A DNA stretch of 64,000 nucleotides from Jutongia huaianensis (GCF_014384985.1 NZ_JACRSX010000017.1:6046-70045); one strand, 5' to 3'. Shown: positions 1 to 9,800, counted from the stretch's first letter. Program-made: numbers and translations. Notes: generated by a model not told the origin, from the letters alone.

Positions 1-2020
1 TCTGCTCCCGGATATGATGACGTCGTTTTTCCAGCAAGCCGAGAATAATCCTGCGGTGATCCTGATCCGCCAGTTTTTCCGGCAGTTCATCCATATGAAT
101 CTCCATACGTCGTAAAAACTCATCCTCATCAATGGCTCCAATACCATGCCAGTATTTCAGGCTGCTCTCGATTCCCTGCTCCGCAATCTCTTCCCACTCC
201 GGCATACTGTGAATGCTCTCCAACACCTGATGTACACGCTTTTCAATCTGGTCCACTGTCTCGTCACCAAAAGCCCAGGTAAACTCCTCCAGCGTATTTT
301 CTGTTTCCGCGGGAATATTAAGCATATGTCCGTTTTTATGGACAGTATATCCATTGAGAACATATGGCTCCATGTATCCGCTGTCATGAAGTGCTGCCGT
401 AATGGTCCGGCGTACATTTCCTTTTTCAATCAGATGTCCGATCCCAAGCTGTCTCATCTGCTCATTCACTGATGCCATATGCTCTGTCATATAAAAATGT
501 ATCCCCTGTTTTTCAAAACGGTCACACATCATTTCCAGCCTGTCTGCCGCAGTAATATCAATACTTGTCATCGCTCCGGCATCCACAATGACAACCTTTG
601 TATCCTCTTTTATGCTGTTCTCAATATCCTCCTGAAAAGTCTTTACATTGGCAAAGAAAAGACTCTCACTAAAACGGTAGATTATCACATGCTCAATTTC
701 ATGGGCATAACGGTTCTTACTGCAGTCATAAAAGCCCTCTCTTCCCGGAATAACTCCCAGAAAAGCCCTTGGGGGATTCGTCGCTTTCAAGACCACTGCG
801 ATAAAGGAAAGAATAATTCCTATGATCACTCCATAAATCGTTCCCAGTAAAAGGACACCAAAAAAGGCAGCCATAAAAATGTAAAATTCGTTCCGGCTGA
901 CGCGGAACAACCTTTCTGCCAGATCAAATTCTACCACCTTCATAAGAGCAGATATCACAATGGCCGTGAGAACCGGCACCGGAAGATATCCAATAAATCC
1001 CGTACCAAACAACAGCAGTAATACCATAGTAAAACCTGCCACAATGGAAACCATCTGTGTTCTGCCGCCATACTGGTCATTCATGGACGTTCTGGAAATA
1101 CTTCCATTGACCGGACAGCATCCAACAACTGCCGATGCAATATTTCCCACAGCACATGCCAATATTTCCTGATTATCTCTGATCTTATATCCGTTTCGAA
1201 ATGCAAAATTATTCTCCGATAACAGCGTCTCCGCCATGATCACAACGGCAACCATCAGTCCGCGTCCTGCTGCCTGAGACAGATCTACTGACCGAAATTG
1301 CAGGCACTGAAAATGTGGCAGCCCCGGTTCCACAGCAGATAACAACTTTACCCCATACTGATCAATATGACAAAAAATGGTCAACAATACCCCCGCCGCC
1401 ATAACCACGATCACCATAGGAAACTTTGGTGCCAGCTTCCTTGCCACAACGATCACTGCCAGAGAACAAATCCCCAGTACAACAGAAACCGGATTGATAT
1501 GCGATGCCGCTTCTATAATGGAAACGATCAGCTCCGGCAGTTCTCCCGTCCCGGAGCTGCCTCCCAGTATTTTGGGAATCTGCATTAATATGATCGTTAC
1601 CGCAATTCCGCTGATAAAACCTCCCATAACCGGAGTAGATATGTAGTCTACCATCTTTCCTGCTTTTAATAAGAAAAAGATCATGAGCCACACTCCGGCA
1701 AAAAATGCTGTCATAGGAATAAATGCCATGGCTTCAGGAGACTGTGCCTGCAAGCCCAGTCCCGCAGCCGCCGCACCAATGATCGCTGCCGGTGCCGCAT
1801 CTACTCCGAAGATAAACTGGGGTGACGTGGTAAACATAGCAAAAAATAAAATAGGCAGTACAGACCCATACAGTCCATAGACAGGCGGAAGTCCTGAGAC
1901 CTCCGCATATCCCATGGATATCGGGATTGATACTGCCGCTATGATAATACCTGCCAGAATATCCTTTGGCAGATAATTTAATTTATAATTTTTCATTGTC
2001 TGGAAAATCTTCATATTCAT
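1..2020 (-). CDS. SulP family anion permease with STAS domain, 3' end cut by window edge
   Basis: An open frame runs from an ATG at 2020 to the left edge without a stop, so the C-terminus is missing. The first ~430 residues are rich in membrane segments and carry SulP features: the early PKDILAGIIIAAVSIPISMG stretch and a GCCPVNGSISRTS-like loop. A STAS domain follows (VVIVDAGAMTSIDITAADRL). After the STAS domain there are at least 120 further residues, charged and helical, that I do not recognise. SulP proteins move sulfate, bicarbonate or other anions across the inner membrane; the substrate cannot be told here, though a sulfate assimilation cluster lies 9 kb away. The start is 4 bases past the nitroreductase stop, so the two are probably co-transcribed. 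Confidence 0.88.
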   Translation of the reverse strand, partial: MNMKIFQTMKNYKLNYLPKDILAGIIIAAVSIPISMGYAEVSGLPPVYGLYGSVLPILFFAMFTTSPQFIFGVDAAPAAIIGAAAAGLGLQAQSPEAMAFIPMTAFFAGVWLMIFFLLKAGKMVDYISTPVMGGFISGIAVTIILMQIPKILGGSSGTGELPELIVSIIEAASHINPVSVVLGICSLAVIVVARKLAPKFPMVIVVMAAGVLLTIFCHIDQYGVKLLSAVEPGLPHFQCLQFRSVDLSQAAGRGLMVAVVIMAETLLSENNFAFRNGYKIRDNQEILACAVGNIASAVVGCCPVNGSISRTSMNDQYGGRTQMVSIVAGFTMVLLLLFGTGFIGYLPVPVLTAIVISALMKVVEFDLAERLFRVSRNEFYIFMAAFFGVLLLGTIYGVIIGIILSFIAVVLKATNPPRAFLGVIPGREGFYDCSKNRYAHEIEHVIIYRFSESLFFANVKTFQEDIENSIKEDTKVVIVDAGAMTSIDITAADRLEMMCDRFEKQGIHFYMTEHMASVNEQMRQLGIGHLIEKGNVRRTITAALHDSGYMEPYVLNGYTVHKNGHMLNIPAETENTLEEFTWAFGDETVDQIEKRVHQVLESIHSMPEWEEIAEQGIESSLKYWHGIGAIDEDEFLRRMEIHMDELPEKLADQDHRRIILGLLEKRRHHIREQ

Positions 2021-2024
2021 CGTT

Positions 2025-2552
2025 TTACTCCACATAATATACATAATCATCCTTGCGTGGTGCTGCTCCCGGCTCATCTCCATTCACATATCCAAGAACA
2101 CAATGACCTATGCCCTCGTAATCTCCCGTAATTCCCAAAGACTTCAAAAGTGCTTTTCCCTCTTCACTTTCAAATTCCTCCTTCGCACGATGAATCCAAC
2201 AGCTTCCAAGCCCTGCATCTTTGGCTGCCAGCATCAGATTTCCCATAACAAGACTACCATCATACACATGGGTTGGCATTGCCTTATCTGCCAGTACGAT
2301 CAGTACAACCGGTGCTCCATAAAAAGGATCCGTCCCCTCAGCCGCTCCCATAATCTCCGCATTCATACGGGAAAGCTTATCCCTCACTTCTTTATTTAAT
2401 ACCGCTACAATGATCGGTGACTGCCTGCCCATTCCTGTGGCTGCATATGTTCCGGCTTCGATCACACGGTCAATCAACTCTCTCTCCGGCATTTTGTCCT
2501 GAAATTTGCGAATACTTCTTCTTGTACGGATTGTTTTCATTGTTTCACTCAT
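2025..2552 (-). CDS. Nitroreductase family protein (FMN flavoenzyme)
   Basis: This 175-residue protein has the family's N-terminal RTRRSIRKF motif, the usual start of FMN nitroreductases, followed by an AATGMGRQSP segment and a GLGSCWIHRA motif near the FMN and dimer site. Such enzymes reduce nitro compounds, quinones or flavins with NAD(P)H in the cytoplasm; the substrate is not predictable. A ribosome site (AGAGAGGA) sits 6 bases before the ATG. It lies just upstream of the SulP permease with a 4-base gap, so it is likely the first gene of a two-gene operon. Length is normal for the short single-domain class. Confidence 0.9.
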   Translation of the reverse strand: MSETMKTIRTRRSIRKFQDKMPERELIDRVIEAGTYAATGMGRQSPIIVAVLNKEVRDKLSRMNAEIMGAAEGTDPFYGAPVVLIVLADKAMPTHVYDGSLVMGNLMLAAKDAGLGSCWIHRAKEEFESEEGKALLKSLGITGDYEGIGHCVLGYVNGDEPGAAPRKDDYVYYVE

Positions 2553-2660
2553 ATGATATGTCCTCTCTTTCTTATTTTTATAGTTTTCTATCTTTTTAAT
2601 TTCTATTTTCTGTCACAGACAGCAATACACCCGCCCACTGATTTCTTCAATGATCTTCTC

Positions 2661-3710
2661 TCAGGCAGCACTGCCTCGCCGGCTATGACATTCTCCATCA
2701 CATATCTGCTGGAATTCCCGGAGCTTCTGCTTTGCCTGCGGACTCAGATCCTTTGGCACCTTTACCTGTACTGTCACATACTCATCTCCATGAACGGAAG
2801 AATCCTTCATGGACACAATGCCTTTTCCACGAAGCCGGATCTTGCTTCCCGCCTGGGTTCCCTCCGGAATACGGCACATCACTCTGCCACTTAGCGTATC
2901 CACCGGTGCCTCGCCGCCAAAAACTGCCGTTGTAAAAGGAACCTCAATCTGAGTATATATATCCATTCCCTTTCTGTCAAATCCCGGCTTAGGCTGTACA
3001 TGCACCTTTAAAAACAGATCGCCGGCCGGACCACCTCCATATCCCGGCTGTCCCTTGCCACGAAGACGTACACGCATTCCATCGTTTACTCCGGCAGGAA
3101 TGTGTACCTGCAGGGATGTTCTCTGTCCGGAACCGTCCTGCGAAACCAGATGGATCGTTTTGTCACAGCCAAAGGCCGCCTCTTCAAAGGTAATGTCTGT
3201 CTGTGCCTCCAGATCTTCTCCTTTCGCCGTTCCGGTACCCTGTCCAAATCCTCCAAAGCCATTTCCTGTGCCTTGACGGAAACCACTGCCAAAACCATAA
3301 TGGCTCTGCCCGCGAGAGCTCTCTCCGTGGGATCTTCCATGAAACATACCACCAAAAATATCATCAAAGATATCATCCATATCGCCACCCTCAAAATGAT
3401 ATTCCCGGTAGCCACCTGTCCCAAAATCAGGACCGCCATAACTCTGATAAAAATGTCCGTTTCCTGTAGAACCTGTTCCTCCTTCTTCAAACGCTGCAAA
3501 ACCATACTGGTCATAAAGCTTTTTCTTTTCTGCATCACTGAGTACATTATATGCTTCGGTTACTTCTTTAAAATTCTTCTCTGCTTCTTTATCCCCCGGA
3601 TTTACGTCCGGATGATATTTTTTGGCAAGCTTACGGTATGCTTTTTTGATCTCCTTCTCATCCGCTCCTTTCCGGATACCAAGGACATCGTAATAATCTC
3701 GTTTCTTCAT
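2661..3710 (-). CDS. DnaJ-type co-chaperone lacking the zinc finger (CbpA-like)
   Basis: The 349-residue protein starts with a clear J domain, residues 4-68, with the HPD motif at 33-35 that stimulates DnaK ATPase. A Gly/Phe-rich stretch follows (about 75-165), then two beta-rich substrate-binding domains including [19 protein letters not shown]. There are no CxxCxGxG repeats, so it is a class II (CbpA-like) J-protein, not full DnaJ. The ATG at 3710 is chosen because it begins directly with the J domain and follows a strong ribosome site (GGAGGTGAGGATC). An upstream in-frame ATG at 3755 lacks such a site. A promoter overlapped by a CIRCE-like operator lies about 200 bases upstream, so HrcA control during heat stress is likely. 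Confidence 0.93.
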   Translation of the reverse strand: MKKRDYYDVLGIRKGADEKEIKKAYRKLAKKYHPDVNPGDKEAEKNFKEVTEAYNVLSDAEKKKLYDQYGFAAFEEGGTGSTGNGHFYQSYGGPDFGTGGYREYHFEGGDMDDIFDDIFGGMFHGRSHGESSRGQSHYGFGSGFRQGTGNGFGGFGQGTGTAKGEDLEAQTDITFEEAAFGCDKTIHLVSQDGSGQRTSLQVHIPAGVNDGMRVRLRGKGQPGYGGGPAGDLFLKVHVQPKPGFDRKGMDIYTQIEVPFTTAVFGGEAPVDTLSGRVMCRIPEGTQAGSKIRLRGKGIVSMKDSSVHGDEYVTVQVKVPKDLSPQAKQKLREFQQICDGECHSRRGSAA

Positions 3711-3896
3711 GATCCTCACCTCCGAATAAAATGAAACTGTCCATTTTCCCTTCACTTACTACCTGGAAAACGGAAGCTTTGAAAATATACAGAAAAGAGG
3801 CATACGAACCGGTTCGCATCCCTCCAAGGCTGTTAATAGGGTGATAAACCATCCAATATATCAACCCTGCTGTATTGCATTTTTACTTTCGATTAT

Positions 3897-3938
3897 GTTA
3901 TACCACTTATTTTAGCACTCGTCAAGTCTATTGGCTAA
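3897..3938 (-). promoter_or_regulatory. dnaJ-like promoter overlapped by a CIRCE-like operator
   Basis: On the minus strand a -35 TTGACG (3925-3920) and a -10 TATAAC (3902-3897) are 17 bases apart. Overlapping the -35 is TTAGCACTC-N9-ATTGGCTAA (plus strand 3912-3938). The left half matches the CIRCE half-site fully; the right half keeps only GCTAA of GAGTGCTAA. CIRCE is bound by HrcA, the class I heat-shock repressor. The rest of the 315-base gap to the next gene holds a 12-base palindrome CGAACCGGTTCG (3805-3816) in the leader and nothing else that I can assign. Confidence 0.75.
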
Positions 3939-4026
3939 TAATTCAAATCTCATTTTCTATAGTTTTTCGGTTTCAACCCGAAAAACTTTGCATATTATTT
4001 ATCTTTTTTGTCTAGTAGCGTATATT

Positions 4027-4401
4027 TTATTGATAATCCTCTAAAATGCGTTCCACCCTGATCCTTCCACCCAAAAGCGTTTCCTCCAGCCTACCCGTCA
4101 GACGGCCACTCCAATAATCCCGTGCTTGTTGTATTTTGCGATCAAAACTGTCTCCATTAACTCCCGGCAGCAAAGCTGCATCTCCGGTAAACACCTCTCC
4201 ATCGGAACTCAAACTGACTAACTGAAGTACTTTCCGGTCAAAGCTTTCAAAATTCTCCTTCCATTTAAGCGCCGCCTCCAGAGTCTTACACACATACAGA
4301 CACTGCAGTCTCGAAGGTTTCTCCCGAAACTCCTTCTGCCTAACAAGCTCGCAGATTGTCTCACGAACAGCTCTTGACTGATTAAAGACATAATATAGCA
4401 T
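4027..4401 (-). CDS. DUF2441-like protein of unknown function
   Basis: This 124-residue protein resembles the DUF2441 family: a short YYVFNQS start, then LQCLYVCKTLEAALKWKENF (pattern LYV..tleeAl.W), then GEVFTGDAALLPG and a closing ARDYWSG. These are the family's conserved points as I recall them; no activity is known. The ribosome site AAGGAGGA is unusually close to the ATG, with about one base between; another ATG nine bases on is in a different frame. The gene lies 18 bases after nhaC and is probably the last gene of that operon. Confidence 0.65.
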   Translation of the reverse strand: MLYYVFNQSRAVRETICELVRQKEFREKPSRLQCLYVCKTLEAALKWKENFESFDRKVLQLVSLSSDGEVFTGDAALLPGVNGDSFDRKIQQARDYWSGRLTGRLEETLLGGRIRVERILEDYQ

Positions 4402-4419
4402 TCCTCCTTGATGTTAAGG

Positions 4420-5919
4420 TCACGCTTTCTTCTGAATCCATACACGCATCCCGGTAAGCACTGCCAGCAGGATCGCCACACTCAACAAAAGTACGACCCA
4501 CCAGATCCGGATAAATGCCGCCAGGATATAGCCCACAACACAAACGGCCGCCACCACTGCCGCATAGGGAAGCTGTGTCGATACATGATTCATATGATTA
4601 CACTGTGCTCCCGCCGAGGACATGACCGTTGTGTCCGAAATCGGGGACACATGATCACCACACACCGCTCCGGCCAAAACTGCAGACACGGAAATGATCA
4701 TCATTTCCATATGTCCCTGCTCCGGAAACATAGCAATCACAATCGGTACAAGAATCGCAAAGGTTCCCCAGCTTGTCCCTGTAGAAAATGCCAGAAAGAT
4801 CGCTATCACAAAAACGATCATCGGAATAAACAGGCTGGCGGATGCATTCTGTCCTACAACACCCTTAACGAATGTACTGATCTCCAAATGATCGCCAATC
4901 CCCTTCAATGCCCATGCAAAGGTCAGGATCGCCATTGCCGGAACCATCAGACGAAAGCCCTCTACAAAACTGTCCATAAAGTCCTGAAATGTCAGTACCT
5001 TTCGTGGCAGATACCAGATCATACAGAATAATATCGTGACAAGTCCCGCAAAGATCAGACTCCTCTCGGAATCACAGCCGGAAAATGCAGCAACAACATT
5101 GGTCGCTCCCCCTAAAAAGCCGGTATAGATCATGGCTCCGATCGCAGATACGATCAACAATAAAACCGGCAGGATCAGATCCGCCACGCGCCCCTTTTCA
5201 TTGACCTTTTCCTGCTTTTCCTCTTTGATATTCTCCGATCCGGAGGTAAAAAGATCTCCCCGTTCTGCATTGATCTCATGCTTTTTCATCAGACCAAAAT
5301 CAAAGCCGGTCAGGATCAGGTATAAGACCATGATCAAGGTCAGAATGGCATATAAATTATACGGAATCGTCCGCAGAAATAAACTGAATCCGGTCAGGGA
5401 GGATCCCTTCGGCACATAGGAATTTACTGCCGCTGCCCAGCTTGAGATCGGTGCAATAATGCAGACTGGTGCTGCCGTGGCATCAATGATATATGCAAGC
5501 TTTGCCCTGGATACCTTATAGCGGTCTGTCACCGGCCGCATCACCGAGCCTACGGTCAGACAATTAAAATAATCATCCACAAAGATCAGTACACCCAGTC
5601 CCATGGTCGATAATAATGCAATTTTTTTATTTTTAATCTTGGAAATCGCCCACTTTCCATAGGCGGCAGAACCGCCGGAACGGGACATCAGCACAACCAC
5701 CATTCCAAGCATAACCATAAAAAATAAAATATTAATGTTCATGCTATCCTTAATGGTGTCAAAGATCACGGTAAATGCCGTCCATGGATGAAACTGTGCA
5801 TACATAAAGGAACCTACTACGATCCCAACAAACAGCGAACTGTAAACCTCTTTTGTGATCAATGCAAGTACAATCGCCAAAATTGGCGGCAGCAATGACC
5901 AAATTGTTCCTGTAAACAT
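4420..5919 (-). CDS. nhaC: Na+/H+ antiporter, NhaC family
   Basis: The 499-residue protein has 11-12 predicted membrane segments. Motifs fit NhaC-type antiporters: GIVVGSFMYA early, FVDDYFNCLTVGSVMRPVTD near residue 115, FSTGTSWGTFAILVPIVIAM around 380, and GDHVSPISDTTVMSSAGAQC near 425. NhaC proteins exchange cytoplasmic Na+ (or an organic acid pair, in MleN relatives) for external protons. A charged loop of about 35 residues separates two halves. It follows the DUF3877-like gene by 4 bases and precedes the DUF2441-like gene. A MleN malate/lactate role cannot be excluded from sequence alone. Confidence 0.88.
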   Translation of the reverse strand: MFTGTIWSLLPPILAIVLALITKEVYSSLFVGIVVGSFMYAQFHPWTAFTVIFDTIKDSMNINILFFMVMLGMVVVLMSRSGGSAAYGKWAISKIKNKKIALLSTMGLGVLIFVDDYFNCLTVGSVMRPVTDRYKVSRAKLAYIIDATAAPVCIIAPISSWAAAVNSYVPKGSSLTGFSLFLRTIPYNLYAILTLIMVLYLILTGFDFGLMKKHEINAERGDLFTSGSENIKEEKQEKVNEKGRVADLILPVLLLIVSAIGAMIYTGFLGGATNVVAAFSGCDSERSLIFAGLVTILFCMIWYLPRKVLTFQDFMDSFVEGFRLMVPAMAILTFAWALKGIGDHLEISTFVKGVVGQNASASLFIPMIVFVIAIFLAFSTGTSWGTFAILVPIVIAMFPEQGHMEMMIISVSAVLAGAVCGDHVSPISDTTVMSSAGAQCNHMNHVSTQLPYAAVVAAVCVVGYILAAFIRIWWVVLLLSVAILLAVLTGMRVWIQKKA

Positions 5920-5923
5920 AATC

Positions 5924-6484
5924 TTACTCTCCCTTCACCGGAATAACCTCTCCAAAATCATAATCCACATAATCCTCCGGAGTAAACCGGTGATAGATCA
6001 CATGACGGCCCTCAAAGGTAATGCAATAGCGGTAATCATTTGGTTTATTGTCCCGAAAATAGAACAGATAATCAAAATCATCCCCTGCATAACTGCCCTC
6101 AAAAACCTGATCCGAATACTGTGTAAAAAGCGTTTCCACATCCTGCAGAGTACAGCCGTGATGGGCGATCGTCTGAATAAATTTCACCAGAAAATCATCC
6201 TCTCCCTGATGCTCATGGACATACTCGACTCCCTCCGGCGGAATCTGGATACAGAATCTTTCTTTTTGGGAAGATGCCGTAATCCCGCCAAAATGCGCTC
6301 TTGTGGCCTCTGAAAACTCCTTCATCCGCTCCAACATTTCCTCTTCCGTACAATCTACCTCCAGCAGATGATTCAGAGAGGATAACGGATAATACAGACG
6401 TAAAAGCTCCTTACGATAGCCTAGCTTGATCTGTTCTTCCAGGATCAGATCTCTCAAATTTTTTTCTAATTTTTCAATATTCAT
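5924..6484 (-). CDS. Conserved protein of unknown function, DUF3877-like
   Basis: This 186-residue soluble protein starts MNIEKLEKNLRDLILEEQIK and contains YPLSSLNHLLEVDCTEEEM and a C-terminal FEGRHVIYHRFTPEDYVDYD. I associate this pattern with DUF3877, a family seen mainly in Clostridia, but only from memory. There is no signal peptide, membrane segment or clear catalytic motif. It is acidic. It sits between a TcdA-like enzyme and nhaC with tight spacing (18 and 4 bases), so it is part of that operon; the context does not reveal a function. Confidence 0.6.
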   Translation of the reverse strand: MNIEKLEKNLRDLILEEQIKLGYRKELLRLYYPLSSLNHLLEVDCTEEEMLERMKEFSEATRAHFGGITASSQKERFCIQIPPEGVEYVHEHQGEDDFLVKFIQTIAHHGCTLQDVETLFTQYSDQVFEGSYAGDDFDYLFYFRDNKPNDYRYCITFEGRHVIYHRFTPEDYVDYDFGEVIPVKGE

Positions 6485-6502
6485 AATCGGATATCATCCC
6501 TT

Positions 6503-7285
6503 CTATTCTTCAACCGGCAACGGACCTGCCAGGTCTTTCACAACCTCTCCGGCAATGATCAGTCCCGCTACGGATGGAACAAACGCCACACTGCCCGGAA
6601 TATCACGACGCTCTGTACATTTGTGCTTTGCTCCCGGCGGGCAGATATAGTTTGTCCTGCAGCTGATGCTCATATCCTCCAAAGGTCGAATGGACTTCTC
6701 AGTAGAGTAAACTACCTTCAGATCCTTAACATTTCTTTTGCGAAGCTCCCGGCGCATGACTCTCGCCAGAGGACAGATCGTCGTATCGTAAATATCTGCC
6801 ACCTGAAACTTCGTCGGATCCAGCTTATTTCCTGCTCCCATGCTGCTGATCACCGGCACGCCTGCTTCTTTCGCCCGCATAATGATGTCCAGCTTGGCAG
6901 TCACAGTATCCACCGCATCCACCACATAAGAATACCCGGAAAAGTCAAATTCGTCTGCATTTTCCGGCAGATAAAAGCACTGCCTGACTTCCACCTGTGC
7001 CTGTGGGTTAATATCAAGAATACGATCACGCATCACATCTGTTTTATATTGTCCAACGGTGCTGCGGGTCGCAATGATCTGACGGTTGAGATTGGTCAGA
7101 CATACCTTATCATCATCAACAAGTACAAAAGAACCCACACCGCTTCTGACAAGTGCCTCCACGACATAACCGCCGACACCGCCAATACCAAAAACTGCCA
7201 CCTTTGCCGATGCCAGCCGGTCAATTCCTTCCTTTCCCAATAAAAGCTGTGTTCTGGAAAACTGATTTAACATACTAATAACCAT
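6503..7285 (-). CDS. tcdA: ThiF-family enzyme, likely tRNA threonylcarbamoyladenosine dehydratase
   Basis: The 260-residue protein has the E1-like Rossmann fold: FGIGGVGGYVVEALVRSGVG near residue 32, DDDKVCLTNLNRQ, and AVDTVTAKLDII with the catalytic-region Asp. The later segment PLARVMRRELRKR plus a KVVYSTE motif is typical of TcdA (CsdL), which cyclises t6A37 of tRNA to ct6A using ATP. This distinguishes it from MoeB/ThiF; compare the other ThiF-like gene at 16052. A CPPGAKHKC cysteine pair lies near residue 218. Either ATG at 7285 or at 7273 could be used: the first has AAAGG only one base away, the second is better spaced. First gene of the tcdA-DUF3877-nhaC-DUF2441 run. Confidence 0.87.
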   Translation of the reverse strand: MVISMLNQFSRTQLLLGKEGIDRLASAKVAVFGIGGVGGYVVEALVRSGVGSFVLVDDDKVCLTNLNRQIIATRSTVGQYKTDVMRDRILDINPQAQVEVRQCFYLPENADEFDFSGYSYVVDAVDTVTAKLDIIMRAKEAGVPVISSMGAGNKLDPTKFQVADIYDTTICPLARVMRRELRKRNVKDLKVVYSTEKSIRPLEDMSISCRTNYICPPGAKHKCTERRDIPGSVAFVPSVAGLIIAGEVVKDLAGPLPVEE

Positions 7286-7431
7286 GCCTTTCTAATAGTC
7301 CTACTTAGTGTACCACAATCATTGATATTATGATATCCCTTTTCTCCTGTTTTTAATGTATGAATCATAGCCCTCCCATACATCTGGCAGCCTTATGAAA
7401 TATTCTCCGTTGATTTCCGGCTTTTTCTTTT

Positions 7432-8784
7432 TTACTGAATATTATCATTATCGTTCACCGTATAGATACTCAATCTTCCCTTTTTTCTTTGTTCTAATTG
7501 TCCGGAACCGCATAATTCCTTGAGAAGCCGAAACGCCTTTGTCGAACCTGCTCCAAGAAGCTTTTCCGCCTCTTTTCTGGTGATCACTTTATTCTTTCTG
7601 ACATAATCAAGAAGCTGCTGCTTTTCATTCGGAACAGACATCATATAATTTACAGGAACCTCCCGAACCACAAAAGGAAGCTCTTCTATTTCTTCATTTC
7701 GATTAGGTAACGTCACCCTGAAAACGCCTTTGGCTGTTTCAAACTTCGGCTGCTCTTTCCTGTTTTTATATGCTCTTTGAATCCTCCCGATGCCGGTTCC
7801 ATAACTCTCAATCAATTTCATACGATAGAATACCGCCGCCAGACCCGGATTTCTCGACTGGGAAACTCCAAGAAAAATGGAATTGATCTCCAGTCCCGGA
7901 ACCAGACCTCCCAAAGAAACAAATTCCATCCGGTCCTCATAAATATTGATCAGATTACTTCCACTAAAGGAATAGTCTCTGTGAACGATACTGTTAAGCA
8001 GAGCCTCCCGGATAGCCTCCTCCGGATAGTCCCTGGTATCGGTCCGTTCTAACCCGGAAAAGCTCGCTTTTGTTTTATTGGCCATATCAACATATTGGTA
8101 AACATCCTCCAACTGCTTTAGAAGAGAACCCGAAAACTCTTTGCGATCCCGGAAAATCTCTTTGTCTTTTCCCTGAAATAATGCTATTTTAGTCGTCACC
8201 TCACACTGATCAGACAACAACAAAGCCAGATTGGTATACAATCCGTCCTCCCCGATCAATTTCAGTGTCCGCATCTGGGCATCTCCGATTTCAAATCCTC
8301 TCAGCTCCATTTCCCGGTAGAATTCCCGAAAGGTCAGCTCCTGTGTCATACTCCGGCACAACTCAAAGGATCTTCCGCTGTTCTGAAGAAGCATCTCCCG
8401 GATTCCTTCCTCCGTCATAGGCTGTGAAGAACTGCCCTTTCTAACATATACACCTCCGGGCTTCAATCCCTTTTCCCTCAAATAATACGGACGATTTGTC
8501 CCGGTTGTGATCTGAATTTCAATCACATTTCTGCCCTCGATAGCAACACTGTCCACCCTGACAAAAGGCATAACATCCGGTGCAATCGCATCTTTCAGGG
8601 AATTCACAATGCGAAGCATAACCTCATCCGGATCATCTACCCCCTTGACAGCACCATCATTGCATATCCCAACAAAAACAGTGCCTCCCTCAGCATTTGC
8701 AAATGCAATTACTTCTTTTTTTATATCTGAAACATATTCCTGCTTATATTCTGTATTTAACTTTTCACCTGACATCTCGCCCAT
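7432..8784 (-). CDS. AlbA_2/Schlafen-domain protein with HATPase_c_4 domain, putative regulator
   Basis: The 450-residue protein begins with an AlbA_2 domain (NTEYKQEYV, then EVIAFANAEGGTVFVGICNDG, and GGVYVRKGSSSQPM near residue 120), a putative nucleic-acid-binding fold. Around 255-330 it has EAIREALLNSIVHRDYSFSG and GLVPGL, the GHKL-type ATPase portion found in this family. The last 70 residues contain a winged-helix-like segment (VRKNKVITRKEAEKLLGAG). These proteins are usually called transcriptional regulators or ATP-binding proteins; the target is unknown. AAAGGAG lies 7 bases before the ATG. It stands alone, transcribed toward tcdA across a 146-base gap. Confidence 0.85.
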   Translation of the reverse strand: MGEMSGEKLNTEYKQEYVSDIKKEVIAFANAEGGTVFVGICNDGAVKGVDDPDEVMLRIVNSLKDAIAPDVMPFVRVDSVAIEGRNVIEIQITTGTNRPYYLREKGLKPGGVYVRKGSSSQPMTEEGIREMLLQNSGRSFELCRSMTQELTFREFYREMELRGFEIGDAQMRTLKLIGEDGLYTNLALLLSDQCEVTTKIALFQGKDKEIFRDRKEFSGSLLKQLEDVYQYVDMANKTKASFSGLERTDTRDYPEEAIREALLNSIVHRDYSFSGSNLINIYEDRMEFVSLGGLVPGLEINSIFLGVSQSRNPGLAAVFYRMKLIESYGTGIGRIQRAYKNRKEQPKFETAKGVFRVTLPNRNEEIEELPFVVREVPVNYMMSVPNEKQQLLDYVRKNKVITRKEAEKLLGAGSTKAFRLLKELCGSGQLEQRKKGRLSIYTVNDNDNIQ

Positions 8785-8862
8785 TCTTTCTCTCCTTTCT
8801 CACTTTTTATCATTATAAGAAAGAAAGAAAGGAAAGTCAATGAACATTTTCTATGTTACATA

Positions 8863-9759
8863 CTATCTCCGGATATACCTCTCCGCCTCTGTCGCTGCAT
8901 TGGCCCCATCTGCTGCCGCCGTGATCACCTGACGAAGTGCCTTGGTACGCACATCTCCGGCCACAAAAAGTCCCTGGGCCGAGGTGATCCCCTGCTCTCC
9001 TGCTGCCACATAACCATACTCGTCAAGTTCTGCAACGCCTTGAAGCAGTCCTGTTACCGGCTCCATTCCTACTGCCGCAAAGACACCGGACACTTCCAGT
9101 CTGCGGCCATCCTCCAGCATCAGAGCCTCTACCCGCTGTTCTCCCTGAATCTCCTGTACTCTCGCATTCGTCAGGATCTCAATATTTTCTGCATCCTTTA
9201 CCTTCTGCACCGTCCCCGCATTTCCGCGAAACTCGTCACGGCGGTGGATCAGATAAACCTTCTCACAGATCTGTGACAGATAAAGAGCATCATCCAGTGC
9301 CGTATCACCACCGCCGATCACTGCCGTGGTTTTTCCCTGAAAAAATGCACCATCACAGGTAGCACAGTAGGACACACCTCTGCCGGAAAGCTTGTCCTCT
9401 CCCGGTACGTTTAAATGGCGATGGGATGCTCCTGCCGCATAGATCACGGTCTTCGTCTCCAAAACATCCCCGCCTGCCAGAAGCACCTTCCAATAACCAT
9501 CGGACTGCTCCAGCTTCGTGACCTCTTCCTCCAGAAAAGCCGTCCCCAGATTCTCAGCATGCTCCCGGAATTTTTCTCCCAGAGAATATCCTTCAATCCC
9601 CGGAATGCCCAGATAATTATCCACCTGACCACTCTCCGCGATCTGCCCGGTTCCACAATATTCCTTTTCGATCACAAGAATATCCAGACCGGCACGTCTG
9701 CCATAAACTGCAGCCGACAATCCCGCCGGACCGCTTCCTATAATTATAATATCTTTCAT
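8863..9759 (-). CDS. trxB: Thioredoxin reductase (NADPH, FAD)
   Basis: This 298-residue flavoprotein has the FAD-binding GSGPAGLSAAVYGRRAG motif at the N-terminus, the redox-active CATC within GVSYCATCDGAFF near 130-140, the NADPH-binding GGGDTALDDALYL, and the C-terminal GLFVAGDVRTKALRQVITA. It keeps thioredoxins reduced with NADPH. The start at 9759 places the FAD motif directly after the initiator and follows a GGAAAGG site; the upstream in-frame ATG at 9831 would add 24 residues unlike the family. Its position after the Rrf2 regulator and the sulfate cluster suggests that it supports sulfur reduction through the thioredoxin encoded at 17163. Confidence 0.95.
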   Translation of the reverse strand: MKDIIIIGSGPAGLSAAVYGRRAGLDILVIEKEYCGTGQIAESGQVDNYLGIPGIEGYSLGEKFREHAENLGTAFLEEEVTKLEQSDGYWKVLLAGGDVLETKTVIYAAGASHRHLNVPGEDKLSGRGVSYCATCDGAFFQGKTTAVIGGGDTALDDALYLSQICEKVYLIHRRDEFRGNAGTVQKVKDAENIEILTNARVQEIQGEQRVEALMLEDGRRLEVSGVFAAVGMEPVTGLLQGVAELDEYGYVAAGEQGITSAQGLFVAGDVRTKALRQVITAAADGANAATEAERYIRR

Positions 9760-9800
9760 ATCCGTTTTCCTTTCCCGTTGTTCTCTTCTCAAAACCAAAG

